A stretch of DNA of 64,000 bases from Microbulbifer sp. YPW16. Lineage in GTDB: Bacteria > Pseudomonadota > Gammaproteobacteria > Pseudomonadales > Cellvibrionaceae. The stretch covers positions 3,552,001 through 3,616,000 of the forward strand of contig NZ_CP089928.1 in assembly GCF_021290385.1 (NCBI RefSeq), in the 5' to 3' direction. A model generated the notes under the pieces. It saw only the letters and a program-made list of their open reading frames with translations. It made no database searches and had not been told where the DNA came from. Of the stretch, positions 37,888 through 48,590 are shown piece after piece. Numbering within the stretch: position 1 is the stretch's first letter; every line of letters begins with the position of its first letter. A program made the translations under genes and the position numbers.

Positions 37888-38592
37888 ATGTTGAAAGTAA
37901 GCATTTACCGTTACAACCCGGAGACCGACAAAGCTCCCTACATGCAGGACTACGAGTTCGACACCCAGGGCAAGGACCTGATGGTGCTGGACGTACTGGA
38001 ACTGCTGAAGGCGGAGGACCCGACCCTGGCATTCCGTCGCTCCTGCCGCGAAGGCGTGTGCGGTTCCGACGGCATGAATATCTCCGGTCGCAATGGCCTC
38101 GCCTGTACCACCCCGCTGTCAGAGGCGGCGCCCAAGGGCAAGCTGGTACTGCGCCCGCTGCCGGGCCTGCCGGTGATCCGCGACCTGGTGGTGGACATGG
38201 AGCAGTTCTACGAGCAGTACAAGAAGATCGAGCCGTACCTGCAGAACGACACCCCGGCACCGGCGATCGAGCGCCTGCAGAGCCCGGAAGACCGCGAAAA
38301 GCTCGACGGCCTTTACGAATGCATCCTGTGCGCCTGCTGCTCCTCGGCCTGTCCGTCCTTCTGGTGGAACCCGGACAAGTTCATCGGCCCGGCGGGCCTG
38401 CTGCAGGCCTACCGCTTCCTGGCGGACAGCCGCGATACCGCCACCGACGAGCGCCTGGCCGGCCTGGATGACCCGTTCAGTGTATTCCGCTGCCACGGTA
38501 TCCAGAACTGCGTCAATGTCTGTCCCAAGGGGCTGAACCCGACGCGGGCGATCGGGCATATCCGCAATATGCTGCTGGCCCGCGCTGTGTAA
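37888..38592 (+). CDS. sdhB: Succinate dehydrogenase iron-sulfur subunit
   Basis: Transfers electrons from SdhA flavin to quinone through three clusters. The 234 residues show the [2Fe-2S] ligands in SCREGVCGSDGMNI and NGLAC, the [4Fe-4S] set CILCACCSSACP and the [3Fe-4S]-type set CHGIQNCVNVCPKGL. The quinone-site segment FWWNPDKFIGPAGLLQ is present. It follows sdhA by 19 bases with GGGAG upstream. Confidence 0.97.
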   Translation: MLKVSIYRYNPETDKAPYMQDYEFDTQGKDLMVLDVLELLKAEDPTLAFRRSCREGVCGSDGMNISGRNGLACTTPLSEAAPKGKLVLRPLPGLPVIRDLVVDMEQFYEQYKKIEPYLQNDTPAPAIERLQSPEDREKLDGLYECILCACCSSACPSFWWNPDKFIGPAGLLQAYRFLADSRDTATDERLAGLDDPFSVFRCHGIQNCVNVCPKGLNPTRAIGHIRNMLLARAV

Positions 38593-38694
38593 GCGCGGGT
38601 GGCCGGCCCGACCGGTTGCCCCCGTACGGGGCTGGCGCCAGAGCAGGCGCCCATCCACTACAAGAAAATCGGCCAGCGAGCCGGTACCAAGATG

Positions 38695-38729
38695 AAAAGG
38701 GGAGGTGACTTTTTGGCGCCTCCCCTTTT
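38695..38729 (+). terminator. Terminator or attenuator between sdhB and sucA
   Basis: AAAAGGGGAGG pairs with CCTCCCCTTTT around a 13-base loop. The U run is within the 3' arm. It lies 103 bases after sdhB and 70 before sucA, so sdh and suc transcription may be uncoupled or only partly linked. Confidence 0.7.
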
Positions 38730-38798
38730 GTGAGTGAAAGGAACGCGCAGTGCAAAGGCCCATGCTGAGGCCCCGCTGCAATCGAGGTAGGCATCAAC

Positions 38799-41627
38799 AT
38801 GCACGAAAGCACCATGGAGCAGCTGTGGCGCACTTCCCATATATCGGGGGGGAACGCCGCTTATGTGGAGGAACTGTACGAGACCTATCTGCACGACCCC
38901 AGTGCCGTGCCGGAGGAGTGGCGCAGTTACTTCGACAGCCTGCCCCGGGTCCAGAGCGGTGGCGACGTGTCCCACGCAGCGGTACGCGCCCACTTTGAGC
39001 TCCTGGCCAAAAACCGTACCCGCCCGCTGGCCGCACCCGGTGCCGGCGCCGTCAATATCGAACACGAGCGCAAGCAGGTTAAAGTCCTGCAATTGATCAG
39101 TTCCTATCGCCACCGCGGCCACAAGAAGGCCACCCTGGACCCGCTGGGACTGATGGCGCGCGAGCAGGTGCCCGACCTGCAGCTGAACTACCACGGCCTG
39201 ACCGAAGGGGATTTCGATACCACCTTCCAGACTGGCGGCCTGTTCTTCGGCAGCGGCGAGGCGACCCTGCGTGAAATTGTCGAGGGCCTCGAGCGCACCT
39301 ACTGTGGCAACCTTGGCGCCGAGATCATGCATCTCTCCAACCTGGATGAGCAGCAGTGGTTCCAGCAGCGCCTCGAGCGTAGCCAGAGCAAGCCCAATTT
39401 CGGTGCTGAAATCCAGACTGAGATACTGCAGCGCCTGTCCGCCGCTGAGGGCCTGGAGCGCCACCTGGATTCCAAGTACCCGGGCACCAAGCGCTTCGGT
39501 GTCGAGGGGGGCGAGAGCCTGATCCCGATGCTGGACGCCCTGATCCGCCGCTCCGGTACCTACGGTGTGAAGGAAGTGGTGATGGGCATGGCCCACCGCG
39601 GCCGCCTGAACACCCTGGTCAACATCCTGGGTAAGAACCCGGCCGACCTGTTCGAGGAGTTCGAGGGCAAGAAGACCCTGGACACCTCCGGTGATGTTAA
39701 GTACCACCAGGGCTTCTCTTCCAACGTGATGACCCCGGGTGGAGAGGTTCACCTGGCGCTGGCATTTAACCCGTCGCACCTGGAAATCTGTGCACCGGTT
39801 GTGGTCGGCTCCGTGCGCGCCCGCCAGGACCGCCGCAGCGACGGTACCGGTGAGAAGGTGATGCCGATCAATATCCATGGTGACGCCGCCTTTGCCGGCC
39901 AGGGTGTGGTGCAGGAAACCCTGCAGATGTCCCAGACCCGCGGTTATTACACCGGCGGCAGCATCCATATCGTGCTGAACAACCAGGTGGGCTTCACCAC
40001 CAGCAAGCGCGAGGATGCCCGCTCCACTGAATACTGTACCGACGTGGCCAAGATGATCGACGCCCCGGTACTGCATGTGAACGGCGACGATCCCGAGGCG
40101 GTGGTGCTGGCGGCACTGCTGGCCGTCGATTACCGCTACGAGTTCAAGAAAGATATCGTCATCGACCTGGTGTGCTACCGCCGCCGCGGCCACAACGAGA
40201 CTGACGACCCGTCCGGCACCCAGCCGCTGATGTACCAGACTATCCGCAAGCACAAGACCACCCGCACCCTGTATGCGGAGAAGCTGGTCAATGAGGGTGT
40301 GCTGGACAAATCTGCCGCCGACAAGCTTGCCAGTGATTACCGCGACAAGCTGGACAAGGGTGAGGACGTGGCCACCGGCCTGGTGAAGCAGCCGGATGAA
40401 ACCATGTTCGTGGACTGGAGCCCTTACCTGAACCACGACTGGACCACCCCGGGTGACACGTCTTTCGAGCTGCCCAAGCTGAAGGACGTGGCCCGTCGCA
40501 TGACGGATATCCCCGACGGTGTTGTGCTGCAGCGCCAGGTATCCAAGATCTACGAAGACCGCCGCAAGATGGCTGGCGGCGCATCCCCGCTTAACTGGGG
40601 CATGGCCGAGACCCTGGCCTACGGCACCCTCCTGGAGCAGGGCTATATGGTCCGGCTGACCGGCGAGGATGTGCGTCGCGGTACCTTCTCCCATCGCCAC
40701 GCGGTGGTGCACAGCCAGAAAGATGGCTCCTGCTATGTGCCGTTGCAGAATATGTACGACGGCCAGCCGGAGTTCTACATCTATGACTCGCTGCTGTCCG
40801 AGGAGGGCGTGCTGGCGTTTGAATACGGCTATGCCACTACCACGCCCAAGTCGCTGATTGTCTGGGAAGCCCAGTTCGGTGACTTTGCCAATGGTGCGCA
40901 GGTGGTGATCGACCAGTTCATCACTTCCGGTGAGCACAAGTGGGGCCGGATGTGTGGCCTGGTGATGCTGCTGCCCCACGGCTATGAGGGCCAGGGACCG
41001 GAGCACTCCTCCGCGCGCCTCGAGCGCTTTATGCAGCTGTGCGCCGAGCACAATATCCAGGTGTGTAACGCCACCACCCCGGCACAGATCTTCCACCTGC
41101 TGCGTCGCCAGGCAATCCGCCCCATGCGCCGCCCGCTGGTGATCATGAGCCCGAAGTGGATCCTGCGCCACAAGCTTGCGACCTCCACCCTGGATGAGCT
41201 GGCCAACGGCAAGTTCCACAATGTCATCCAGGATGACAATGTCGACCCGGCCAAGGTCAAGCGCCTGGTCCTGTGCTCCGGCAAGGTCTACTACCATCTG
41301 CTGGAAGCGCGCATGGAGCGCGAGCAGGAGGACGTGGCGCTGGTGCGCATCGAGCAGCTGTATCCGTTCCCGGACGAGGAGTTTGTCGACGCGGTGTCCG
41401 CGTACAAAAACCTCGAGAGCGTGGCCTGGTGCCAGGAAGAGCCGATGAACCAGGGCGCCTGGTATCACAGCCAGCATCACCTGCGCCGGCTGCTGGCGGA
41501 AGAGCATCCCAAGCTGGAACTGGAATACGTGGGCCGTGCGGCTTCCGCCGCGCCGGCTGCGGGCTATATGTCCACGCACCTGGAAGAACAGAACCAGTTC
41601 ATCAATGAGGCGCTGACCGTCAAGTAA
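38799..41627 (+). CDS. sucA: 2-oxoglutarate dehydrogenase E1 component
   Basis: Thiamine diphosphate enzyme that decarboxylates 2-oxoglutarate and reductively succinylates SucB. The 942 residues start MHESTMEQLWRTSHISGGNAAYVEELYE, as in other SucA proteins; GAGG is 11 bases before the ATG. Motifs are MGMAHRGRLNTLVNILGK, GDAAFAGQGVVQETLQMS, VLNNQVGFTTSK for ThDP and Mg binding, and the C-terminal EEPMNQGAW. The 1006-residue antisense frame is not real. Confidence 0.97.
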   Translation: MHESTMEQLWRTSHISGGNAAYVEELYETYLHDPSAVPEEWRSYFDSLPRVQSGGDVSHAAVRAHFELLAKNRTRPLAAPGAGAVNIEHERKQVKVLQLISSYRHRGHKKATLDPLGLMAREQVPDLQLNYHGLTEGDFDTTFQTGGLFFGSGEATLREIVEGLERTYCGNLGAEIMHLSNLDEQQWFQQRLERSQSKPNFGAEIQTEILQRLSAAEGLERHLDSKYPGTKRFGVEGGESLIPMLDALIRRSGTYGVKEVVMGMAHRGRLNTLVNILGKNPADLFEEFEGKKTLDTSGDVKYHQGFSSNVMTPGGEVHLALAFNPSHLEICAPVVVGSVRARQDRRSDGTGEKVMPINIHGDAAFAGQGVVQETLQMSQTRGYYTGGSIHIVLNNQVGFTTSKREDARSTEYCTDVAKMIDAPVLHVNGDDPEAVVLAALLAVDYRYEFKKDIVIDLVCYRRRGHNETDDPSGTQPLMYQTIRKHKTTRTLYAEKLVNEGVLDKSAADKLASDYRDKLDKGEDVATGLVKQPDETMFVDWSPYLNHDWTTPGDTSFELPKLKDVARRMTDIPDGVVLQRQVSKIYEDRRKMAGGASPLNWGMAETLAYGTLLEQGYMVRLTGEDVRRGTFSHRHAVVHSQKDGSCYVPLQNMYDGQPEFYIYDSLLSEEGVLAFEYGYATTTPKSLIVWEAQFGDFANGAQVVIDQFITSGEHKWGRMCGLVMLLPHGYEGQGPEHSSARLERFMQLCAEHNIQVCNATTPAQIFHLLRRQAIRPMRRPLVIMSPKWILRHKLATSTLDELANGKFHNVIQDDNVDPAKVKRLVLCSGKVYYHLLEARMEREQEDVALVRIEQLYPFPDEEFVDAVSAYKNLESVAWCQEEPMNQGAWYHSQHHLRRLLAEEHPKLELEYVGRAASAAPAAGYMSTHLEEQNQFINEALTVK

Positions 41628-41652
41628 AGGGCGGCAGTAATTAGCAAATAAT

Positions 41653-41676
41653 GGGCGTTCCCCGAAAGGGGCGCCC
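41653..41676 (+). other. GC-rich hairpin between sucA and sucB
   Basis: GGGCG and CCCC pair with GGGG and CGCCC around a GAAA tetraloop with a two-base bulge. No U tract follows, so it is more likely an mRNA-stability or processing hairpin within the sucAB-lpd transcript than a terminator. Confidence 0.5.
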
Positions 41677-41703
41677 AAGAGTCAATCTCAGGAAACAGGA
41701 CCA

Positions 41704-42912
41704 ATGACGATCGAGATTAAAGCGCCAACGTTCCCGGAATCCGTTCAGGATGGCACCGTTGCCACCTGGCATAAAAAGCCCGGCGAGGCTGTATCCCGCG
41801 ATGAACTGATCGTGGACATCGAAACCGACAAGGTGGTGCTGGAAGTGGTTGCACCCGCGGACGGCGCCCTCAGCGAAATCATCAAGGACGAGGGCGATAC
41901 CGTCGAGTCCAACGAGGTGATCGCCAAGTTCGAGGAAGGTGCTGGCGGCAGCGCCGGCGGTGAGGCCAAGGAAGAGAAAGCCGAGGAAAAAGCTGAGGAG
42001 AAGGAAGAAGAGCCTTCCTCCAAGGGCGGCGACCAGCTGGTAAACCCTGCCGCGCGCAAGCTGGCTGACGAAAAGGGCGTCGACCTGGGCTCCGTCAAGG
42101 GCACCGGCAAGGGCGGGCGCATTACCAAGGAAGACGTGCAGAAAGCAGAGAAGGCCCCGGCCGCGGCACCGGCGGCAGCCGCTGCCGAGGCTCCGGTTGC
42201 CGAGGGCGAGCGCGTCGAGAAGCGCGTTCCCATGACCCGCATGCGCAAGCGTATCGCCGAGCGCCTGCTGGATGCCTCCCAGTCCACGGCCATGCTCACC
42301 ACCTTCAACGAGGTGAACATGAAGCCGATCATGGACCTGCGCAAGAACTACAAGGACCTGTTCGAGAAGACCCACAACGGCACCCGCCTGGGCTTTATGG
42401 GCTTCTTCGTCAAGGCCGCAGTCGAGGCCCTGAAGCGCTACTCCGCGGTAAACGCCTCCATCGATGGTGACGACATCGTCTACCACGGTTACCAGGATAT
42501 CGGCGTGGCCGTGTCCTCGCCCAAGGGCCTGGTGGTGCCGATCCTGCGCAATGCCGAGAACATGGGCCTGGCGGATATGGAAAACAATATCCGCGACCTG
42601 GGCCTGCGTGCCCGCGACGGCAAGCTGTCCATCGAGGAAATGACCGGCGGTACCTTTACCATCACCAACGGTGGCGTATTCGGATCCCTGCTGTCCACGC
42701 CGATCCTGAACCCGCCGCAGACCGCGATCCTGGGCATGCACAAGATCCAGGAGCGCCCGATGGCAGTCGATGGCAAGGTGGAAATCCTGCCGATGATGTA
42801 CCTGGCGCTGTCCTACGACCACCGCCTGATCGATGGCAAGGAAGCAGTGGGCTTCCTGGTGGCAATCAAGGAAATGATTGAGGATCCGGCGCGCATCCTG
42901 CTGGAAGTATAA
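41704..42912 (+). CDS. sucB: Dihydrolipoamide succinyltransferase (E2)
   Basis: Core of the 2-oxoglutarate dehydrogenase complex. The 402 residues hold one lipoyl domain ([11 protein letters not shown], lipoylated Lys about 43). A charged Glu/Lys-rich linker follows, then the E1/E3-binding domain ([15 protein letters not shown], about residues 115-147), an Ala-rich linker and the catalytic domain ending in [13 protein letters not shown] with the active His and Asp. AGGA precedes the ATG. Confidence 0.97.
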   Translation: MTIEIKAPTFPESVQDGTVATWHKKPGEAVSRDELIVDIETDKVVLEVVAPADGALSEIIKDEGDTVESNEVIAKFEEGAGGSAGGEAKEEKAEEKAEEKEEEPSSKGGDQLVNPAARKLADEKGVDLGSVKGTGKGGRITKEDVQKAEKAPAAAPAAAAAEAPVAEGERVEKRVPMTRMRKRIAERLLDASQSTAMLTTFNEVNMKPIMDLRKNYKDLFEKTHNGTRLGFMGFFVKAAVEALKRYSAVNASIDGDDIVYHGYQDIGVAVSSPKGLVVPILRNAENMGLADMENNIRDLGLRARDGKLSIEEMTGGTFTITNGGVFGSLLSTPILNPPQTAILGMHKIQERPMAVDGKVEILPMMYLALSYDHRLIDGKEAVGFLVAIKEMIEDPARILLEV

Positions 42913-42926
42913 GAACCGCCTTTGAC

Positions 42927-44422
<1,496 letters not shown>

Positions 44423-44443
44423 GAGCGGCCTCCGGTCGCGAAG

Positions 44444-44474
44444 GGTGGGGCGGTTTTACCGCCCCACCGTTTTT
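44444..44474 (+). terminator. Strong terminator after lpdA
   Basis: GGTGGGGCGG and CCGCCCCACC form a perfect 10-bp stem around TTTTA, followed by GTTTTT. It separates sucAB-lpd from sucCD. Confidence 0.92.
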
Positions 44475-44546
44475 CTGCCGGGAATATATCTTCCCGGCGG
44501 TGCGCGGCAACTCCCGCCGCGCAACATTGCCCCGGCAATGGACCCA

Positions 44547-44582
44547 GAATTTGAAATTTGCAACGACGGGAATTTCGAATTT
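44547..44582 (+). other. Imperfect inverted repeat in the sucC leader
   Basis: GAATTTGAAATT faces AATTTCGAATTT across 12 bases, an AT-rich dyad about 65 bases before sucC, preceded by a small CATTGCC / GGCAATG hairpin. It could be an operator or an mRNA structure. The protein that might bind is unknown. Confidence 0.4.
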
Positions 44583-44646
44583 TGTTCTTAGGTGCAGAGT
44601 GATCTGCAATTGGTAAACACATTTCAAATGTGAATTGGTATTGACT

Positions 44647-45813
44647 ATGAACTTGCATGAGTATCAGGGCAAACAACTGTTTGCGGAATACGGATTGCCG
44701 GTTTCCAAAGGTATTGCAGCGGAAACCCCGGCAGAAGCAGTGGCGGCAGCGAAGGAAATTGGCGGCGACAAGTGGGTGGTAAAAGCCCAGGTACACGCCG
44801 GTGGCCGCGGCAAGGCCGGCGGTGTAAAGCTGGTGGACTCCACTGCCGAGATCGAGGAGTTTTCCCGCAAGTGGCTGGGTAACAACCTGGTTACCTACCA
44901 GACAGACGAGAACGGCCAGCCGGTTTCCCGCATCCTGGTCGAGAGCTGCACAGATATCGACCAGGAACTGTACCTGGGCGCGGTAGTCGATCGCTCCACC
45001 CGTCGCATCGTTTTCATGGCCTCCACCGAGGGCGGCGTTGAAATCGAGAAGGTAGCGGAAGAGACTCCGGAAAAAATCCTCAAGGCCACCGTCGACCCGC
45101 TGACCGGCGCGCAGCCCTACCAGGCGCGCGAGCTGGCGTTCAAGCTGGGCCTGGAAGGTAACCAGATCAAGCAGTTCACCAAGATTTTCCTGGGCCTCGC
45201 CAAGATGTTCGAGGAAAAGGACCTGGCGCTGCTGGAAATCAACCCGCTGGTAATCACTCCCGAGAAGAACCTGCACTGCCTGGACGCCAAGGTTGTGATC
45301 GACAGCAACGCGCTGTACCGCCATGCGGACCTGCGCGAAATGCACGATCCGTCCCAGGAAGACGCCCGTGAAGCTCACGCTGCCAAGTGGGACCTGAACT
45401 ACGTGGCCCTGGACGGCAACATCGGCTGCATGGTGAACGGTGCCGGCCTGGCCATGGGTACCATGGATATCGTTAACCTGCACGGCGGCAGCCCGGCCAA
45501 CTTCCTCGACGTTGGTGGCGGCGCTACCAAGGAGCGTGTGGTTGAAGCTTTCAAGATCATCCTGTCCGACGAGAACGTCAAGGCCGTCCTGATCAATATC
45601 TTCGGCGGTATCGTGCGTTGCGACCTGATCGCCGAAGGCGTGATCGGTGCAGTGGAAGAAGTTGGCGTGAAGGTGCCGGTTGTCGTGCGCCTGGAAGGTA
45701 ATAACGCCGAGCTGGGCGCCAAGGTTCTGGCGGACAGCGGACTGAACATTATTGCAGCCAAGAGCCTGACTGACGCTGCCGAGCAGGTTGTTAAAGCTGC
45801 GGAGGGTAAATAA
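44647..45813 (+). CDS. sucC: Succinyl-CoA synthetase beta subunit
   Basis: Makes succinate and ATP/GTP from succinyl-CoA with SucD. ATG 44647 ([19 protein letters not shown]) gives 388 residues, the same as E. coli SucC; the upstream TTG codons are not needed. The ATP-grasp region is seen in [18 protein letters not shown] and ALLEINPLV, and the CoA-side loop in [15 protein letters not shown]. Its Shine-Dalgarno site is weak. It is transcribed apart from lpdA by virtue of the terminator upstream. Confidence 0.97.
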   Translation: MNLHEYQGKQLFAEYGLPVSKGIAAETPAEAVAAAKEIGGDKWVVKAQVHAGGRGKAGGVKLVDSTAEIEEFSRKWLGNNLVTYQTDENGQPVSRILVESCTDIDQELYLGAVVDRSTRRIVFMASTEGGVEIEKVAEETPEKILKATVDPLTGAQPYQARELAFKLGLEGNQIKQFTKIFLGLAKMFEEKDLALLEINPLVITPEKNLHCLDAKVVIDSNALYRHADLREMHDPSQEDAREAHAAKWDLNYVALDGNIGCMVNGAGLAMGTMDIVNLHGGSPANFLDVGGGATKERVVEAFKIILSDENVKAVLINIFGGIVRCDLIAEGVIGAVEEVGVKVPVVVRLEGNNAELGAKVLADSGLNIIAAKSLTDAAEQVVKAAEGK

Positions 45814-45815
45814 TC

Positions 45816-46688
45816 ATGTCAGTACTGATTAACAAAGACACCAAGGTAATCTGCCAGGGCTTCACCGGCTCCCAGGGCACTTTCCACTCCGAGCAGGCGA
45901 TCGAGTACGGCACGAAGATGGTCGGCGGCGTGACCCCGGGCAAGGGCGGCCAGGAGCACCTGGGCCTGCCGGTCTTCAACACCGTAAAAGAAGCGGTTGA
46001 AGCCACCGGTGCAGAAGCGTCCGTAATCTACGTACCGGCGCCTTTCTGTAAGGACTCCATCCTGGAAGCAGCCAACGGCGGCATCAAGCTGATCGTGTGC
46101 ATCACCGAAGGCATTCCTACCATGGACATGCTGGATGCCAAGGTTAAGTGCGACGAGCTGGGCGTGCGCCTGATCGGCCCGAACTGCCCGGGTGTGATCA
46201 CTCCGGGTGAGTGCAAGATCGGCATCATGCCGGGCCATATCCACAAGCCGGGCAAAGTGGGCATCGTGTCCCGTTCCGGTACCCTGACCTACGAAGCGGT
46301 CAAGCAGACCACCGACCACGGCTTCGGCCAGTCCACCTGCGTGGGCATCGGTGGCGACCCCATCCCGGGCTCCAACTTTATCGACATCCTGGAGATGTTC
46401 GAGAAGGACCCGGCTACCGAGGCTATCGTGATGATCGGTGAGATCGGCGGTACCGCGGAAGAAGAGGCTGCCGCTTACATCAAGGAAAATGTCACCAAGC
46501 CGGTGGTTTCCTACATTGCCGGTGTTACTGCTCCTCCCGGCAAGCGCATGGGCCACGCTGGTGCGATCATCTCCGGTGGTAAAGGCACTGCCGACGAGAA
46601 GTTCGCCGCCCTGGAAGACGCCGGTGTCAAAACCGTGCGCTCCCTGGCGCAGATCGGTGACGCACTGAAGGAAGTAACCGGCTGGTAA
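45816..46688 (+). CDS. sucD: Succinyl-CoA synthetase alpha subunit
   Basis: Carries the phospho-histidine intermediate of succinyl-CoA synthetase. The 290 residues show the CoA-binding [24 protein letters not shown], the phosphorylated His in [14 protein letters not shown] and [16 protein letters not shown] 45816 is two bases after the sucC stop with GGAGGG upstream. A strong terminator follows. Confidence 0.97.
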   Translation: MSVLINKDTKVICQGFTGSQGTFHSEQAIEYGTKMVGGVTPGKGGQEHLGLPVFNTVKEAVEATGAEASVIYVPAPFCKDSILEAANGGIKLIVCITEGIPTMDMLDAKVKCDELGVRLIGPNCPGVITPGECKIGIMPGHIHKPGKVGIVSRSGTLTYEAVKQTTDHGFGQSTCVGIGGDPIPGSNFIDILEMFEKDPATEAIVMIGEIGGTAEEEAAAYIKENVTKPVVSYIAGVTAPPGKRMGHAGAIISGGKGTADEKFAALEDAGVKTVRSLAQIGDALKEVTGW

Positions 46689-46707
46689 CCAGTCGCTGCT
46701 TTCGAGC

Positions 46708-46736
46708 AAAAAAGCCGCCCTCGGGCGGCTTTTTTT
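46708..46736 (+). terminator. Terminator after sucCD
   Basis: AAAAAAGCCGCCC, loop TC, GGGCGGCTTTTTTT: a 9-bp GC stem with A and T runs on the outside, 20 bases past sucD. Confidence 0.93.
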
Positions 46737-46807
46737 ATGCCTGTGCAGCATGCTATAAAGTTCTGGATAAAAACTAAGCCGCTGCATAAAGCAGCCAAGA
46801 GGACGCC

Positions 46808-47251
46808 ATGAAAACCTTCACTCGTGCCTTACTGCTACTGGGTATCCTGTCATCACAGGCCTTCGCGGGCCCGTTTACTGACGAAATGTCCAAGTGTCTG
46901 GTCCATGAAACCAGTGACTCGGATAAGACGCTGTTTATCCAGTGGCTGTATGCGGCCATGTCATCCCATCCGGATGTAAAAAACCTTGCAAACATTTCCC
47001 CGGCACAGGCGTCGCAGATGAACAAGGATGCCGCCGGTCTGGTAATGGATCTGCTCGCTGACCGCTGTAAGGACGAGACCGCCCAGGCAATCAAGTACGA
47101 GGGAAAGAATGCCTTCGAAACGAGCTTTGCTGTTTTAGGCCAGGTCGCGATGCAGGGCTTGATGGCTAATCCGGATGTACAGGGCTATCTCAGTGGACTG
47201 GAGAAGCATTTTGATGGTGAACGCCTTGCCAGTGCCCTCGCTGTCGAGTGA
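46808..47251 (+). CDS. Secreted protein of unknown function
   Basis: A 147-residue protein with a clear Sec signal (MKTFTRALLLLGILSSQAFA/GP). The mature part is helical and has two cysteines (SKCLVHE and DRCKDE) that could form a disulfide, with LVMDLLADRC between helices. AAGAGG lies before ATG 46808. I do not recognise the family. It stands alone between the sucCD terminator and a convergent VOC gene. Confidence 0.78.
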   Translation: MKTFTRALLLLGILSSQAFAGPFTDEMSKCLVHETSDSDKTLFIQWLYAAMSSHPDVKNLANISPAQASQMNKDAAGLVMDLLADRCKDETAQAIKYEGKNAFETSFAVLGQVAMQGLMANPDVQGYLSGLEKHFDGERLASALAVE

Positions 47252-47281
47252 CTCGCCGACCTGGAAAATGAAACCGTATTT

Positions 47282-47665
47282 CTACTGTTCGTAGAGCTCC
47301 AGCGGCAGGCCGTCGGGATCACTGAAAAACGTGAAGCGCCTGCCGGTATATTCGTCTGTCCGCACCGGCTCGACCGCGATGCCGCCCCTTTCCAGTTGCG
47401 CGATCGCCGGTTCCAGCTCTGACACCCGGAATGCCAGGTGCCTCAGGCCCTGTGCTTCCGGATAGCTTGGGCGCGGGGGCGCGCCCGGGAATGAGAAGAG
47501 CTCAACCTGGCTTCCGTCAGGCAGAGCCAGGTCGAGTTTCCAGGAATCACGCTCTGACCGGTAGTTCTCTGCGCGTATTTTGAGGCCCAGGACCTCGGTG
47601 TAGAAATGGCGGGACACGCTGTAATCCGAGCAGATAATGGCAGCGTGGTGTATACCTTCCAGCAT
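47282..47665 (-). CDS. VOC family protein, YaeR/GloA-like
   Basis: A 127-residue glyoxalase-fold protein. Metal-ligand positions fit HHAAIICSD, VELFSF, HLAFRV and PLELYEQ (His/Glu set of the YaeR group). The arrangement MLEGIHHAAIICSDY, ending in FFSDPDGLPLELYEQ, is typical. Substrate unknown; lactoylglutathione lyase activity is not established for YaeR. It is convergent with the secreted protein. Confidence 0.88.
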   Translation of the reverse strand: MLEGIHHAAIICSDYSVSRHFYTEVLGLKIRAENYRSERDSWKLDLALPDGSQVELFSFPGAPPRPSYPEAQGLRHLAFRVSELEPAIAQLERGGIAVEPVRTDEYTGRRFTFFSDPDGLPLELYEQ

Positions 47666-47876
47666 CTTCCTGTTCCAAGCTTTTGGGATTTTTATTGGTG
47701 CCGGGTTCTATCGGCACTTACCCTGAACTGTAAGAATTCCAGAAACCCGGCGACAGATGCAAATCCGGTCCTGTTATGGAAGGATGCCCTGGTGTCGGAA
47801 AGGGAAGGGTAATCCCCCTGACTCGATACGACGTACAAGTATTCCTGGCTTTTGATCCCGGTTGGGGAAGCATATT

Positions 47877-48563
47877 TTGACCAAGAAAATTGTCCTGATT
47901 GCATTGCTGCTGCTCCTGGGCATTGGCTTTTTCGCCTTTGACCTGAACCAGTACCTGACGCTGGAAAGCCTGAAACAGGGGCAGGCCCAGTTTGCCCAGT
48001 GGCAGCGCCAGTCGCCGCTGCTGGTGGCGCTACTCTTCGCAGCGCTCTACATCCTGGTTACCGCACTTTCCCTGCCCGGGGCGGCTATCATGTCGCTGGC
48101 GGCGGGGGCACTGTTTGGCTTGCTGTGGGGCTCTGTCATTACTTCCTTTGCGTCCACGATCGGCGCTACCCTGGCATTCCTGGTCTCCCGTTACCTGCTG
48201 CACGACTGGGTGCAGGCACGTTTTGGCGATCGCCTGGAGGCTATCCATCGAGGGATGGCGCGGGAGGGGGCTTTTTACCTGTTTGCCCTGCGCCTGGTGC
48301 CGGTGTTTCCTTTCTTCATCATCAATATCGTCATGGGGCTCACGCGGATCCCCACCTGGACTTTCTACTGGGTCAGCCAGCTGGGGATGCTGCCTGCGAC
48401 GTTCGTATACGTGAATGCCGGTACCCAGCTGGCGCAGGTGGACAGTCCCGGCGATATCCTGTCCCCGGGGCTGGTACTGTCCTTTGTCCTGCTGGGAGTG
48501 TTCCCGCTGCTGGCGAAGAAAGTCCTGAACGCAATCGAGCGTTACCGCGCCCGTGAATCCTGA
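47877..48563 (+). CDS. TVP38/TMEM64 family membrane protein
   Basis: A polytopic protein of 228 residues of the DedA-like SNARE-associated (VTT) fold. The start is set at TTG 47877, because GGGGAAG lies seven bases before it and no ATG occurs near; the TTG at 47862 is the alternative. Family motifs are SLPGAAIMSLAAGALFG, the Arg/Phe-rich RLVPVFPFFIINIVMGL and YWVSQLGMLPATFVYVNAG. It precedes a flavin disulfide reductase gene by 27 bases, an often-seen pairing. Lipid scrambling or transport is suspected for the family. Confidence 0.88.
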   Translation: MTKKIVLIALLLLLGIGFFAFDLNQYLTLESLKQGQAQFAQWQRQSPLLVALLFAALYILVTALSLPGAAIMSLAAGALFGLLWGSVITSFASTIGATLAFLVSRYLLHDWVQARFGDRLEAIHRGMAREGAFYLFALRLVPVFPFFIINIVMGLTRIPTWTFYWVSQLGMLPATFVYVNAGTQLAQVDSPGDILSPGLVLSFVLLGVFPLLAKKVLNAIERYRARES

Positions 48564-48590
48564 AGCAACCCACTGACAAGTGAGGCAGAT

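Noticed and set aside
35613-37904. A 763-residue open frame antisense to sdhA
   Set aside because: It mirrors the highly biased codons of sdhA, is rich in His/Gly/Val and lacks any family signature. sdhA itself is certain.
38658-41678. A 1006-residue open frame antisense to sucA
   Set aside because: Same artefact of GC-skewed third positions opposite a strongly expressed gene; no domain recognised.
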